A stretch of DNA of 64,000 bases, from contig CP054837.1 in NCBI GenBank assembly GCA_028768525.1, forward strand, positions 186,001-250,000. Direction: 5' to 3'. Under the pieces are notes generated by a model. That model was not told where the DNA came from, did not search any database, and was given only the letters and a program-made list of their open reading frames with translations. Each line of letters opens with the position of its first letter. Position 1 is the first letter of the stretch. The stretch is from Desulfobacter sp. (lineage in GTDB: Bacteria; Desulfobacterota; Desulfobacteria; Desulfobacterales; Desulfobacteraceae). The position numbers and the translations under genes were made by a program. Shown here piece after piece: positions 16,808-26,045 of the stretch.

Positions 16808-16873
16808 CATTAAAATGGGTTTGCCCCCCGGCCTCATAGAATATTCCTATATATTCCTGCGGTTATGAATGTA

Positions 16874-16889
16874 GTCTGTTTTTTCGGAC
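16874..16889 (-). promoter_or_regulatory. Proximal candidate activator-binding dyad (UAS 2)
   Basis: GTCTGTTTTTTCGGAC is the exact reverse complement of the site at 16792-16807, with a centre-to-centre distance of 82 bp. It lies about 143 bp upstream of the predicted start from the sigma-54 promoter. The two identical dyads suggest cooperative binding by one dimeric regulator, most simply the NtrC-type protein encoded at 19742. Confidence 0.5.
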
Positions 16890-16997
16890 TCATGGGGTTC
16901 CTGCCGATTATAGAATTCTGGTATATCCCTTGCCCCGGTTTATCCCACCTCGGCTCCGATTTTTTTAGGATTCCCGCAGCAATGCAGTCAAATTTAA

Positions 16998-17013
16998 TGG
17001 CATGAAACTTGCC
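16998..17013 (+). promoter_or_regulatory. Sigma-54 promoter of the hybrid kinase/NtrC-type operon
   Basis: TGGCATGAAACTTGCC matches the sigma-54 -24/-12 consensus (TGGCAC-N5-TTGCW) with the required 10 bases between GG and GC. The start would be near 17025, about 53 bases before the ATG at 17078. The two dyads upstream provide candidate activator sites. Confidence 0.72.
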
Positions 17014-17077
17014 ATCTTGCCTCAGCACCTGTTTTTCGGGTAAACTGAACCAATTATTTTTATCAAGGCAAACCAAT

Positions 17078-19732
17078 ATGGGCTTATTTAAATACGTTCT
17101 TACGATCATCGCTGTGCTGCTGTTCGCCGGATCCGGCGCCATGGGTGCAAACCTGGCAGACAAGCGGATTTTATACTTGAATTCCTACCACAACGGATAT
17201 GCCTGGTCCGACGGCATCCTGAAGGGCATCCGTCTCGTACTGCCCAGGGAGATTCAGAACTTGAATTTCCAGGTGGAGTACCTGGATACAAAGCAGTACA
17301 GTACTGCCGCCATGCGGGAAACCGTATATAATTTTCTGAAGAATAAATACAGGGATGACCGGTTTGACGTGGTCATTACCTCGGACAATGCGGCCTTTGA
17401 ATTTGCCATCGCCCACAGGAAAGCCCTTTTTGCTGGTGTCCCCATTGTTTTCTGCGGCCTTAATAACTATCGTCCGGAAATGATCCAGGGCAGAAAGGGA
17501 ATCACCGGCATTGCCGAAAGCGTGGATTTCAGCAGCAATCTTGAAATTGCCCGGAAGCTGCATCCAAATGCCCGGCAGATGATGGTCATCGGCAACAACA
17601 GCGTCACCTCCGAGGCGATTATACGTGAAATCAAAGAGACCATTGAAAAGGATAAAATTGACTTTCCCATCTCCTTTATCACAGGATTCCGTATTGAAGA
17701 GTTAATCGCCGGGAAGCGGTCCTATTTCAATGATCTGCCGCCGGACACCCTGATTTACACCGTGCCGGGATATGAAGAAAGCAACGGCATCTTCTACGGT
17801 TCAGAGGAGATCTGCCGCATGGTCTGCAATGCCGTCAACCTGCCGGTTTACAGTTCATGGGTATTCCTGGCCGGCACCGGCATTGTTGGGGGCAAACTGG
17901 CCTCCGGGGTAGAGCACGGAAAAACAGCAGCCGGTGTGGCCCTTAGAATCCTTAACGGGGAAAACCCCGATACTATTCCGGTAAAAACCCGGGGCGGCCA
18001 TGCCTATGTCTTTGATTACCAGGTGCTTAAACGATTCAAGGTGGATACCTCCCTGCTGCCGGAAAACAGCCGGCTCATCAACCAGCCATATAATTTTTAC
18101 CGGCTCAACCGTCAGCTTTTCTGGGGGATTATCGGTGTCATGGCGGTTTTAGCCGGTTTAGTCCTCCTACTGGTCCTGAACATGGACCAGAAAAAAAAGG
18201 CCAACCTGGCCATGGAGGCCTCTAAAAAGCAGCTGCGCCTGATCTTTGACAGTATCCCCCACCTGGTTTTCTGGCAGGACCGGGACCTGAAACTGGTGGA
18301 TGTCAACCAGTCCTTTCTGGATTTTTTCAATGTCCGAGACAAGGAAACCATCATTGGACAGGACATTTCATCTGTACCGGACCTGGTTTATACGGCCGAG
18401 GCATCCAGGCAGCGGGGCAGGGAAATCCTGGAAACCGCCACCCCCTGCTATGCCAAGCTGGTTAAAATCCAGCGCCGCAGCCAGGAGCAGATATGGCTTG
18501 AAATCAACAAAATTCCCATTATCGACAAGAATGGACAGGTGGCAGGCGTTCTGAGCACGGCCGAGGACACCACAAAAAAAATAAATCTGAAAAAACAATT
18601 GGCCCAGGCCCAGAAAATGGAGGCCCTTGGAATATTGTCCGGGGGCATTGCCCATGATTTCAATAATATACTTACTTCCATTATCAATTCGGCAGAACTG
18701 GCCATTGACGACGTACCCGAGAATTCCATGACCCGGAAAGATCTTGAACGGGTACTGTCGGCGGGAAGAAGGGGTGCCGCCCTTGTCAAGCAGATCCTCA
18801 CTTTCAGCCGGCCCGGCCACGTGAGATTCAGGAAAATGAATATTTCCAGGGTGGTTGCCGATGCCATGGCCCTTGTTGAAACCTCCCTGCCGGGCAATAT
18901 AGAGGTGGTCACGGATATCGGACAGAATGAATTCTGGTGCCAGGGGGATGCCACCCAGATCCACCAGGTGGTCATGAACCTGTGCACCAATTCCTTCCAG
19001 GCCATGGGCGGCATGGGCGGACGCCTGGAGGTCATGCTCAGGGACCGGGTGGTCGAAAACGGCAATACATCCGATACCGGCATAAAGCCGCTCAATGTCC
19101 CGGAAGGCAATTATGTGGCGCTGACCGTGTCTGATAACGGGCCCGGTATTGATCCGGAAATACTGGATAAAATCTTTGACCCCTTTTTTTCAACCAAGGG
19201 GAAAAATATCGGTACCGGACTGGGGCTCTCCATGGTCCACGGCATCGTCCAGGGCCACAACGGAGGCATCTCCATAACCAGCAGGCCATTTGACCGGACC
19301 CGGTTTACCATTCTCATTCCCAAGATGGATGACGAGGGTGAAGAGGAATTACCGACGGAAGAAAACAGCACCTCCGGCCAGGGGCGCATACTATTTGTGG
19401 AGGATGATCCGGAACAGCGGGAAAGCGTCCCCAGGATCATAGAAAAACTTGGATACCGAGTCTTCCCAGCGGAAAGTGCGGTGGTCGCCCTCGATATTCT
19501 GGACCGTTCCTCACAGGATTACGATCTGGTGATCACAGATTATGACATGCCTAAAATCAGCGGCCTTGACCTGGCAAAGGAGCTTAAAAAAAGAATGCCT
19601 GATCTCCCGGTGATCATGGTTTCGGGCCGGAATGTGGAATTCAGCCGCCAGGAATCGGGCAATATCAAGGAATTTATTGTAAAGCCCTATGATAAAACCA
19701 CACTTTCCAAGGCCATCGGCGACGTGATATAA
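17078..19732 (+). CDS. Hybrid sensor kinase with ABC-type periplasmic binding domain
   Basis: This protein has 884 residues: a signal/anchor helix (about 5-23), a periplasmic ABC_sub_bind (PF04392-like) domain (about 27-320, with ILYLNSYHNGYAWSDGI, DVVITSDNAAF and GVPIVFCGLN), TM at about 346-368, PAS at about 385-500, HisKA with GGIAHDFNNIL near 524, HATPase_c (LCTNSFQAM, DNGPGID, GTGLGLS) and a C-terminal receiver (about 768-884, phospho-Asp near 818 in VITDYDMP). A ligand in the periplasm would therefore trigger phosphotransfer through its own receiver. I chose the ATG at 17078, just before a membrane helix; the frame is open from 17009. It is followed by an NtrC-type regulator 9 bp on. 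Confidence 0.9.
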   Translation: MGLFKYVLTIIAVLLFAGSGAMGANLADKRILYLNSYHNGYAWSDGILKGIRLVLPREIQNLNFQVEYLDTKQYSTAAMRETVYNFLKNKYRDDRFDVVITSDNAAFEFAIAHRKALFAGVPIVFCGLNNYRPEMIQGRKGITGIAESVDFSSNLEIARKLHPNARQMMVIGNNSVTSEAIIREIKETIEKDKIDFPISFITGFRIEELIAGKRSYFNDLPPDTLIYTVPGYEESNGIFYGSEEICRMVCNAVNLPVYSSWVFLAGTGIVGGKLASGVEHGKTAAGVALRILNGENPDTIPVKTRGGHAYVFDYQVLKRFKVDTSLLPENSRLINQPYNFYRLNRQLFWGIIGVMAVLAGLVLLLVLNMDQKKKANLAMEASKKQLRLIFDSIPHLVFWQDRDLKLVDVNQSFLDFFNVRDKETIIGQDISSVPDLVYTAEASRQRGREILETATPCYAKLVKIQRRSQEQIWLEINKIPIIDKNGQVAGVLSTAEDTTKKINLKKQLAQAQKMEALGILSGGIAHDFNNILTSIINSAELAIDDVPENSMTRKDLERVLSAGRRGAALVKQILTFSRPGHVRFRKMNISRVVADAMALVETSLPGNIEVVTDIGQNEFWCQGDATQIHQVVMNLCTNSFQAMGGMGGRLEVMLRDRVVENGNTSDTGIKPLNVPEGNYVALTVSDNGPGIDPEILDKIFDPFFSTKGKNIGTGLGLSMVHGIVQGHNGGISITSRPFDRTRFTILIPKMDDEGEEELPTEENSTSGQGRILFVEDDPEQRESVPRIIEKLGYRVFPAESAVVALDILDRSSQDYDLVITDYDMPKISGLDLAKELKKRMPDLPVIMVSGRNVEFSRQESGNIKEFIVKPYDKTTLSKAIGDVI

Positions 19733-19741
19733 GATGGGGAT

Positions 19742-21148
19742 ATGGCACGGATACTGATCATAGATGACGATAACAATTTCTGCGAAACCATGGAAAGCCT
19801 GGTCCTTCGCATGGGCCACGACTTTCTTTCCGCCGGTAGTCTCTCCCTGGGGATGGAACTGCTCCGGACCCAGGAAATTGACATTCTGCTTCTGGATGTC
19901 CGCCTGCCGGATGGTGACGGACTGGCCGCCCTGCCCCGGATCAAGGAAATCGCCTTTTCCGTTCCGGAAATTTTTATCATCACCGGTCTTGGAGACCCGG
20001 ACGGTGCGGAGACCGCCATTGCCCAGGGGGTATGGGATTACATCGTCAAGCCCACCTCCGTGAAAGAAACCCGGCTGAGCCTGACCCGGGCCCTGACTTA
20101 CAGGGAGGAGAAAAAAAGCAAATACCAGGCCGTTGCCCTGGATCTTACCCGGATCATCGGGGAATCTCCGGCCATGAGGCAATGCTTTGAAACCATGGCA
20201 AAGGGCGCCCTGTCCAACGCCCCGGTGCTCATCACCGGCGAGACCGGGACGGGCAAGGAGCTTTTTGCCCAGACCATCCACCACAACAGCCCCCGCCAAA
20301 AAAAGGGATTTATTGTCGTGGACTGTGCCTCCCTCACAGAAACCTTGCTTGAGAGCACCTTGTTCGGCCATAAAAAAGGCGCCTTTACCGGAGCGGTGGA
20401 AAAGCGGGACGGCCTGGTCAAACTGGCCCACCGGGGCACGCTTTTCCTTGATGAAGTCGGGGAAATGCCCCTGTCCACCCAGAAATCATTTCTCCGGGTG
20501 CTCCAGGAAAAAAAATTCAGGCCATTGGGCGAAACCGTTGAGGAAAAAAGCGATTTCCGCCTCATTGCCGCCACCAACCGCGACCTTGAGGCCATGGTGG
20601 AAAAGGGCAGCTTCCGCCAGGACCTGCTGTACAGACTTAAGACCGTCCACCTCAATCTGCCCCCCCTGCGAAAGCGGGGAAAGGACATCAAACGCCTGGC
20701 CATCTACCGTACCAACCAGCTCTGCGATGAATACGGCCTGCCGGTAAAGGGATTTGAACAGGGATTTTTCGATACCCTGGACGCCTATCCCTGGCCGGGC
20801 AACGTTCGGGAGTTGTTCAATGTACTGGAAACGGCCTTTGTGGCTTCGGGCAACGAAGGCACCCTCTATGCCATGCACCTGCCCGGCACCATCCGGATCC
20901 AGGTGGCCAAGGCCTCCATTGAAAAGGGGCAGGCCCAGGACAGGCCGTCCCCCCTGCCCGGATCCGCCCCTGCCTTTTCCCAGGGGAAATTCCCTGGATT
21001 CAAAGCCTATAAGCAGGATATGGAACGGTGTTATCTTGAAAGTGTTATCGATGCGGCAGACGGCAATGTCCGGACCATTCTGGAGTGGTCAGGACTGTCA
21101 AAATCCCACTTCTACAGCCTGTTGAAAAAATACAAAATAGCCATATAG
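19742..21148 (+). CDS. NtrC-family sigma-54 response regulator
   Basis: This 468-residue protein has a receiver (D52 in LLLDVRLPDGDG, K103 in IVKP), an AAA+ domain with Walker A GETGTGKE (166-173), an intact GAFTGA loop (213-218), Walker B (GTLFLDEVGEM) and an arginine-finger region, and a C-terminal Fis-type HTH (WSGLSKSHFYSLLKKYKI). It should activate sigma-54 promoters when phosphorylated by the upstream kinase. Probable targets are its own operon (the promoter at 16998 with two dyads) and perhaps the divergent lactate operon. The start ATG at 19742 has a weak GGGGAT site. Confidence 0.92.
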   Translation: MARILIIDDDNNFCETMESLVLRMGHDFLSAGSLSLGMELLRTQEIDILLLDVRLPDGDGLAALPRIKEIAFSVPEIFIITGLGDPDGAETAIAQGVWDYIVKPTSVKETRLSLTRALTYREEKKSKYQAVALDLTRIIGESPAMRQCFETMAKGALSNAPVLITGETGTGKELFAQTIHHNSPRQKKGFIVVDCASLTETLLESTLFGHKKGAFTGAVEKRDGLVKLAHRGTLFLDEVGEMPLSTQKSFLRVLQEKKFRPLGETVEEKSDFRLIAATNRDLEAMVEKGSFRQDLLYRLKTVHLNLPPLRKRGKDIKRLAIYRTNQLCDEYGLPVKGFEQGFFDTLDAYPWPGNVRELFNVLETAFVASGNEGTLYAMHLPGTIRIQVAKASIEKGQAQDRPSPLPGSAPAFSQGKFPGFKAYKQDMERCYLESVIDAADGNVRTILEWSGLSKSHFYSLLKKYKIAI

Positions 21149-21218
21149 ATTATGAAAATTCACCGGTTTTACGGTGTCTTGGCCTGACAGGTCATCCTGA
21201 AAAACCGTTGAACCGGGT

Positions 21219-22154
21219 TCAGGGTATGGCCGGTATCTTAAGGTCCCCGGCCTGGTCGGCCAGAGCCGCAAGTTCCTCATAATAGTCGGCCAGGTCCGGG
21301 TCTGGATGGCGCAGGTTATACTGCCTGAACCGCCAGAAGGCAGCCGCCGTTGCCGCATACACCAGGAACGGGATGAACTGCTCCCTTTCCCGTCGGCTCA
21401 GGGGACGGCGGTTCTGGTATCCCCTGAGCATCCCGTCGATTTTATCCCGGTCAAACTGGCCGCGGGCCGAGCAGCAGCCCACAGCAGCCATGCCCAGATC
21501 GTAGAGCAGATAATACAGGCTGGCCTCTTCAAAATCCAGCACCGCTGACAGCCTGCCCTTGTCGAACAGCAGATTATCCCAGAATATATCACCGTGGATA
21601 AATCCCCGGGCCATGGCCGGGTCCAGTTCCCCTTTCAGCCAGGTCTCCTTTTCTGCCAACCAGTCTTTGAAGGGATGGGAGAGCCCCTGGGAATCAAGGA
21701 CTTCATCAAAATGGCCGAGGCCGTAAGGAAAGGCCTGGGGCAGGCCTGCAGGAGGCTCAAGCTCATGCAGTTTGGCCATGGCGTCTCCCACCTGTTCCAG
21801 CATGGACCTGTCCAGATCCCTGACCACCTTCCCTGGCAGGAATTCCTTTATATACACCGGTTTTCCGTCGTGGATGATGAAACTGGAGCCCTCTGCGGTA
21901 TGGACAGCCCGGGTGGAGGGGAAACCGCCGGCGTCAATATAATCCAGCACCCGGGTCAGGACCTCAACCTCGTCAGGCGTCTTTTCATCGCATACACAAA
22001 GGGTGAAATTTCCCTTGGAAAGGTTCAGCCGGTAGGAAGAATTGGCCTGTCCCCCGGAAAGGGGCACCGCCTTTTCGGCCCGGCCCAGGTCGTAACTGCC
22101 TAAAATATCGTTGATGTCCTTAACATCTAATTTTGTGTAATCGGCCAATGACAT
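21219..22154 (-). CDS. thrB: Homoserine kinase, type II (aminoglycoside phosphotransferase fold)
   Basis: This 311-residue cytoplasmic protein has the APH/choline-kinase fold: a glycine-rich loop (LSGGQANSSYRL), the catalytic Brenner motif HGDIFWDN near 187 and the metal-binding VLDFEEAS near 207. This is the ThrB2 family, which phosphorylates homoserine. Threonine synthase lies 12 bp upstream in the same direction, which makes the substrate firm: the product O-phosphohomoserine is the substrate of ThrC. Confidence 0.88.
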   Translation of the reverse strand: MSLADYTKLDVKDINDILGSYDLGRAEKAVPLSGGQANSSYRLNLSKGNFTLCVCDEKTPDEVEVLTRVLDYIDAGGFPSTRAVHTAEGSSFIIHDGKPVYIKEFLPGKVVRDLDRSMLEQVGDAMAKLHELEPPAGLPQAFPYGLGHFDEVLDSQGLSHPFKDWLAEKETWLKGELDPAMARGFIHGDIFWDNLLFDKGRLSAVLDFEEASLYYLLYDLGMAAVGCCSARGQFDRDKIDGMLRGYQNRRPLSRREREQFIPFLVYAATAAAFWRFRQYNLRHPDPDLADYYEELAALADQAGDLKIPAIP

Positions 22155-22166
22155 CTCCTGGTTTTC

Positions 22167-23675
22167 TTATGGATTTGGTTTGTATCCCCTGTCTGCATAG
22201 CCACCTATCTCCCCTGCCAGATAATCTTCAAGGTTTTCAAGGGCGCAGACAGAAAGATTTTTTTTATTTTGCGGTATCCGGGAGAGGGCCGGGTGAACGG
22301 CCCCTTCCGGTAACGGCCCTTCCCCGCCGGCGCCCAGGGCACGGGCAATGACTTGGGGGAATTTTGCCGGATGGGCCGTTGCCAGGCAGACCACGGGCAG
22401 GCCGGTCTTTTTCCTGGTCTCAAGGGCGCCCGCCAGGGCCACAGCCCCGTGGGGATCCAGCAGGTAGGGCCGTTTTGTGGAACCGGCAAAGGCCTTAATG
22501 GTGTCCAGGATCAGTTCATCGCCCACGGAAACAGCCTGAAACCCTTTGTTGACTTCGGCCCTGGTCCGGGCATCCAATTCAAATCCGCCGCTGTCCTCCA
22601 GGGCATCCATCAACAAATTGATTTTTCCGGTCTGCCGCCCCGTTGCAAAATAAAGGAACCGCCAGAAATTATAGGGAAGGACAATGTCGATGGCCGAGGC
22701 GCAGGTCGGGATCAGGGTGCCGGGCTGGAAAATTCCCTGGGTAAAGGCCCGAAAAAGGGTCTGGTTGGCATTGGCGGCACAGACAAATGTTTCAACGGGC
22801 AGTCCCATTTCCCTGGCCAGGTACCCTGCGAACAGGTTGCCGAAGGCGCCCGAAGGGACCGAAAACACACAGGGCTCGCCGATCTTCCATCTTTTTCCCC
22901 CGTCCTGCTGGCGGCTAACTTGGAAATAGGCATAAAAATAGTGTACGGACTGAACCATGACCCGGCACCAATTGATTGAATTGACACTGGAGAGATTCAG
23001 CCGGTGTTTCCTGTCGGGTTCACTGAACAGCCGTAGCACCACCCGGTCCAGGTCGTCGCCCCCGTCCGGGCAGCCGGTCACCCCGACAGGATGTATGTTT
23101 GCGGCCCGTATGCCTGTCATCTGCCCCTCCTGTTCCGGGGAAATCATCCCGATGGGAAACAGGGGCCAGCAGTTGATGGTGGAACGTCCGGCGGCTGCAT
23201 GGACGGCAGCCGGGCCGGTGTCTCCGGTGGTGGCAAGCACCAGATTCAGCCGTTTATCCTCCCGGGCCAGCAGATAGTCCATGGTCCGGATCAGGAATCC
23301 CATGGCAATATCCTTAAAGGAAAGGGTCGGTCCGTGGAAGAGTTCCAGGATGTACATCTCTTTCTGACCTGGACATGGAACCACCGGAAGGATATCCGGG
23401 TGGCCGAACCCTTTAAAGCTTTCACGGATCAGCCGGTCCAGGTCGGGCGTGGGGATAATGGCCGGATCAATGAATTCGGAAAGGATGCGGCTGCACAATT
23501 GGATATAGTCCAGGTGCTGCATCTCTTCCAGATCTTCCCTGGAAAATTTCGGCAAGCGGTCGGGCACAAAAAGCCCGCCGTCCTGGGCAAACCCCTGGAG
23601 TACGGCTGAATCAAACCCCACAGGTGCTATTTTTCCCCGGGTGCTGGTAAACCGGATCGGGTGGTTGGCACTCAT
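22167..23675 (-). CDS. thrC: Threonine synthase
   Basis: This 502-residue PLP enzyme of fold type II has the Schiff-base lysine in FHGPTLSFKDIAMGF, the phosphate-binding ATTGDTGPAAVHA loop and an N-terminal domain starting MSANHPIRFTSTRG typical of ThrC. It converts O-phosphohomoserine to L-threonine. The ATG at 23675 has a very strong AAAGGAGG site. It is transcribed before thrB2, and a ThrE-type exporter pair lies upstream. The length of 502 residues fits the longer bacterial class with an extended C-terminal region. Confidence 0.92.
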   Translation of the reverse strand: MSANHPIRFTSTRGKIAPVGFDSAVLQGFAQDGGLFVPDRLPKFSREDLEEMQHLDYIQLCSRILSEFIDPAIIPTPDLDRLIRESFKGFGHPDILPVVPCPGQKEMYILELFHGPTLSFKDIAMGFLIRTMDYLLAREDKRLNLVLATTGDTGPAAVHAAAGRSTINCWPLFPIGMISPEQEGQMTGIRAANIHPVGVTGCPDGGDDLDRVVLRLFSEPDRKHRLNLSSVNSINWCRVMVQSVHYFYAYFQVSRQQDGGKRWKIGEPCVFSVPSGAFGNLFAGYLAREMGLPVETFVCAANANQTLFRAFTQGIFQPGTLIPTCASAIDIVLPYNFWRFLYFATGRQTGKINLLMDALEDSGGFELDARTRAEVNKGFQAVSVGDELILDTIKAFAGSTKRPYLLDPHGAVALAGALETRKKTGLPVVCLATAHPAKFPQVIARALGAGGEGPLPEGAVHPALSRIPQNKKNLSVCALENLEDYLAGEIGGYADRGYKPNP

Positions 23676-23788
23676 GGAATCCTCCTTTATTACTCGCCTC
23701 TTCGGAGACAGTTTTTATTGCCGGGGGCCGTGTTAACGGATTCAATTCAAGACCGCTTTCGGCCGCCCGCGGATTCTGGATACAGGCG

Positions 23789-24268
23789 CTAAATGACAGG
23801 CCGCCGCCGGTAAATCAGCAGGCCGGGCATGGCCAGCCCCAGGGCCAGGCCCACAATGATGAACATGGCCTTTAAAAAATTCTCCGCAATGGCACCGGCC
23901 AGTTCCTGGGTATAGCCCATGTGATTGATTTCCACAAGGGCGATCATGGCCTTGAAGGCATATACCCCGGGCACCATGGGAATCACGGCGGCAACGGTAA
24001 AAACCTTTGGATGGGCCAGGAAGCGGCGGGACCAGTATACCCCGATCATTCCCACCAGTGAGGCGGCAAACAATGTGGCCCATTCAATGGGGATACCGGA
24101 TGCCATAAACAAAAAACGGCTGCCGTGCCCCAAGGCGCCGCCCAGTGCGCAATAGCCGAGTGCATTCCTGGGTACATTGAACACCAGTGCAAACCCCACC
24201 GCCGGCACGGCCGCAAAGGCCATATCGTTCAATAGGCCCATGGCAAAGGACATCGCTGAACTCATCAT
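23789..24268 (-). CDS. ThrE-type exporter, C-terminal subunit (YjjB-like)
   Basis: This 159-residue membrane protein has four to five helices and a central loop (YWSRRFLAHPKVFTVAAVIPMVPG) characteristic of the DUF3815/YjjB half of the ThrE threonine/serine or succinate exporters. The ATG at 24268 overlaps the stop of the partner gene as ATGA, so the two halves are translationally coupled. The open frame continues much further upstream, but only because it shadows the partner gene. Confidence 0.82.
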   Translation of the reverse strand: MMSSAMSFAMGLLNDMAFAAVPAVGFALVFNVPRNALGYCALGGALGHGSRFLFMASGIPIEWATLFAASLVGMIGVYWSRRFLAHPKVFTVAAVIPMVPGVYAFKAMIALVEINHMGYTQELAGAIAENFLKAMFIIVGLALGLAMPGLLIYRRRPVI

Positions 24269-25032
24269 CCGACCCACCCCCTGACATTCATGAGCATCAT
24301 GGCCCCGACAATTCCAAGGCTGGTGGCCAGGGTCAGCAGGCTGGCCATGACAAACCGTGCCACCCCCATATTGGTATAGCCTTTTAGCATATCCGCGGCA
24401 GCGTTGATCAGCGGAAACCCCGGCACCAGCATGAGCACCGATGAGGCCGTGGCGACAAAGGGCAGATTGCCCAGGTGACAGATCATGGCCTGGGAAGAAA
24501 TAAGGGTGGTCACAAATGCAGTGGTTCCAAAGGTAAGCATGGGATTGAAATGACGGAATCCCATCTCCTGCCGCACCACCATTCCGGCGGCGGAGGCGAT
24601 AAAAGTCACACCGAATACAAGCCAGTCCCCCCCGGCCAGGCGGCTGAAGGACGCACAGGAGAGCCCGATCATCACAACCACCAGCCACCGGTTATAGCGT
24701 TCAGGGGAGATGCTGTCCAATTTTTCCTGGGCCCCGGAATGGTCCAGCACCCCTTTCTCCATCAGGATACAGGTGCGCTGCACCTGGGTGACCACCCGCA
24801 TGTTGATGCCCCGGTCGGCACAGCGCCGGGCCGTGGTAATGCAATGGCCGCCGGCCACGGTGGTCACCACCAGAGAACTGGCGGAGAGGGAGACCTCAAC
24901 CTCATCCATGCCGGCCGCCTTCCCGATCCGGTTCATTATATTGCCCACCAGCGTACTTTCGGCCCCATGGGCCAGCAGCATCCGGCCAGCCTGGGCAATC
25001 AGCCTTGATACCGCTCTTTGTTCTGTTTCCAC
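24265..25032 (-). CDS. ThrE-type exporter, N-terminal subunit (YjjP-like)
   Basis: This 255-residue protein has a hydrophilic N-terminal half (DEVEVSLSASSLVVTTVAGG near 43-62, the ThrE catalytic-like region) and several C-terminal helices. It matches the DUF1212/YjjP half of a split ThrE. Together with the partner it probably exports threonine, serine or a short dicarboxylate. It sits immediately upstream of thrC-thrB, so threonine export is the best inference. Confidence 0.85.
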   Translation of the reverse strand: METEQRAVSRLIAQAGRMLLAHGAESTLVGNIMNRIGKAAGMDEVEVSLSASSLVVTTVAGGHCITTARRCADRGINMRVVTQVQRTCILMEKGVLDHSGAQEKLDSISPERYNRWLVVVMIGLSCASFSRLAGGDWLVFGVTFIASAAGMVVRQEMGFRHFNPMLTFGTTAFVTTLISSQAMICHLGNLPFVATASSVLMLVPGFPLINAAADMLKGYTNMGVARFVMASLLTLATSLGIVGAMMLMNVRGWVG

Positions 25033-25211
25033 TCAATACCTCAATAAAATAAAGGAGAATCGTTATTCAACGGCAGGCAGCTATATCATTTTTAGTCGCG
25101 ATTTTAAACCGGGAATTACTGCGAAAACAATTATGCGGCCTGTATTTACAACACAATACCGGAAATGCTATCCTTTTCAAAGATCCTACCAAGACCTGGA
25201 GGAGGTGGAAC

Positions 25212-25412
25212 ATGGCTGTTATATACTTAATACTCGTTGTTCCGGCAATTTTTTTCGGCCTTTACCTGGCCGCTTATATCCGCTATGAAATCAAAATTTA
25301 CCGGTATTATCGTAAAAGCGGGTACGATTATTCCCCCTGCTGGTTCCGCATCTGGGTACGCCTTTCCACAGGAACGGCCGGGGCAGCGGATAAAAAAGAT
25401 ATAAACCCCTAA
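25212..25412 (+). CDS. Small membrane protein of unknown function (66 aa)
   Basis: This 66-residue protein has one N-terminal hydrophobic helix (MAVIYLILVVPAIFFGLYLAA) and a basic, tyrosine-rich tail (RYEIKIYRYYRKSGYDYS) ending in a short Lys/Asp stretch. It looks like a single-pass membrane protein with a cytoplasmic tail. The ATG at 25212 has an excellent GGAGGTGG site, so translation is very likely. It is followed by arsC after 26 bp. I do not recognise the family. Confidence 0.7.
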   Translation: MAVIYLILVVPAIFFGLYLAAYIRYEIKIYRYYRKSGYDYSPCWFRIWVRLSTGTAGAADKKDINP

Positions 25413-25437
25413 GGCATGAGGGAATCCAGGGCGCATC

Positions 25438-25881
25438 ATGACCCATAAATTAAACGTGTTATTTCTGTGCACCGGCAACTCCTGCAGAAGCCAGATGGCC
25501 GAGGGATGGGCCAATGCACTCAAAAAAGACAAAATAAAGGCCTGGTCGGCAGGGATCGAAACCCACGGGCTCAACCCCAATGCGGTGAAGGTGATGGCCG
25601 AAGCAGGGATTGATATATCAGGACACACCTCAAAATTGGTCAGTGAACTGGATCACAGGGATTGGGATGTGGTGGTAACGGTCTGCGGCCATGCCAATGA
25701 GAACTGCCCCTATTTCCCCGGGCCGTGCAGGGTTATTCATGTGGGATTTGACGACCCGCCCAGGCTGGCCGAGGAATTGGCCCAAAAAGGCGAAAGTGAA
25801 GAAAGACAGATGGATTGCTACCGAAGCGTCCGGGATGAAATCCGGGCATTTGTCGAAAAAATGCCCCAGAATATTATCTGA
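25438..25881 (+). CDS. arsC: Arsenate reductase, thioredoxin-coupled (low-MW phosphatase fold)
   Basis: This 147-residue protein has the P-loop signature C11-T-G-N-S-C-R17 (CX5R) and two further cysteines (C83 and C90 in VCGHANENC) needed for the triple-cysteine relay of the pI258-type ArsC. It reduces arsenate to arsenite using thioredoxin. No arsB, acr3 or arsR lies in the window, so export must be handled elsewhere. It is shared between the small membrane protein and the Hsp70-like gene with no obvious functional link. Confidence 0.9.
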   Translation: MTHKLNVLFLCTGNSCRSQMAEGWANALKKDKIKAWSAGIETHGLNPNAVKVMAEAGIDISGHTSKLVSELDHRDWDVVVTVCGHANENCPYFPGPCRVIHVGFDDPPRLAEELAQKGESEERQMDCYRSVRDEIRAFVEKMPQNII

Positions 25882-26045
25882 TCCACAGGCGGGGGAAACT
25901 GCCCCTTGGCCTGGAGAACCGGCGCCCCATCCAGAACATCCCATCGTCCAGGTGCAACTGAATTCCAAACAGAGGTTTACAATTCATAGATTTTCCTGTA
26001 AATACCCAATCCTTTGCGCTTTAAATCACTTACAGGAAAAAAATT

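Larger units (their letters stand above)
16435..17077. other. Divergent regulatory region between lldP and the hybrid kinase
   Basis: This 643-bp intergenic region contains no gene I can support. Short open frames inside it lack start sites and codon bias. It holds four features listed separately: a 14-bp inverted-repeat pair around a palindrome near lldP, a pair of matching 16-bp dyads, and a sigma-54 promoter facing the kinase gene. Confidence 0.7.

Noticed and set aside
16508..16813. 101-codon frame in the lldP/kinase intergenic region
   Set aside because: No ribosome site or recognisable composition, and it overlaps the inverted repeats that look regulatory.
19511..20431. 306-codon frame antisense to the kinase end and the NtrC-type gene
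   Set aside because: Shadow of strong receiver and AAA+ coding sequence on the plus strand.
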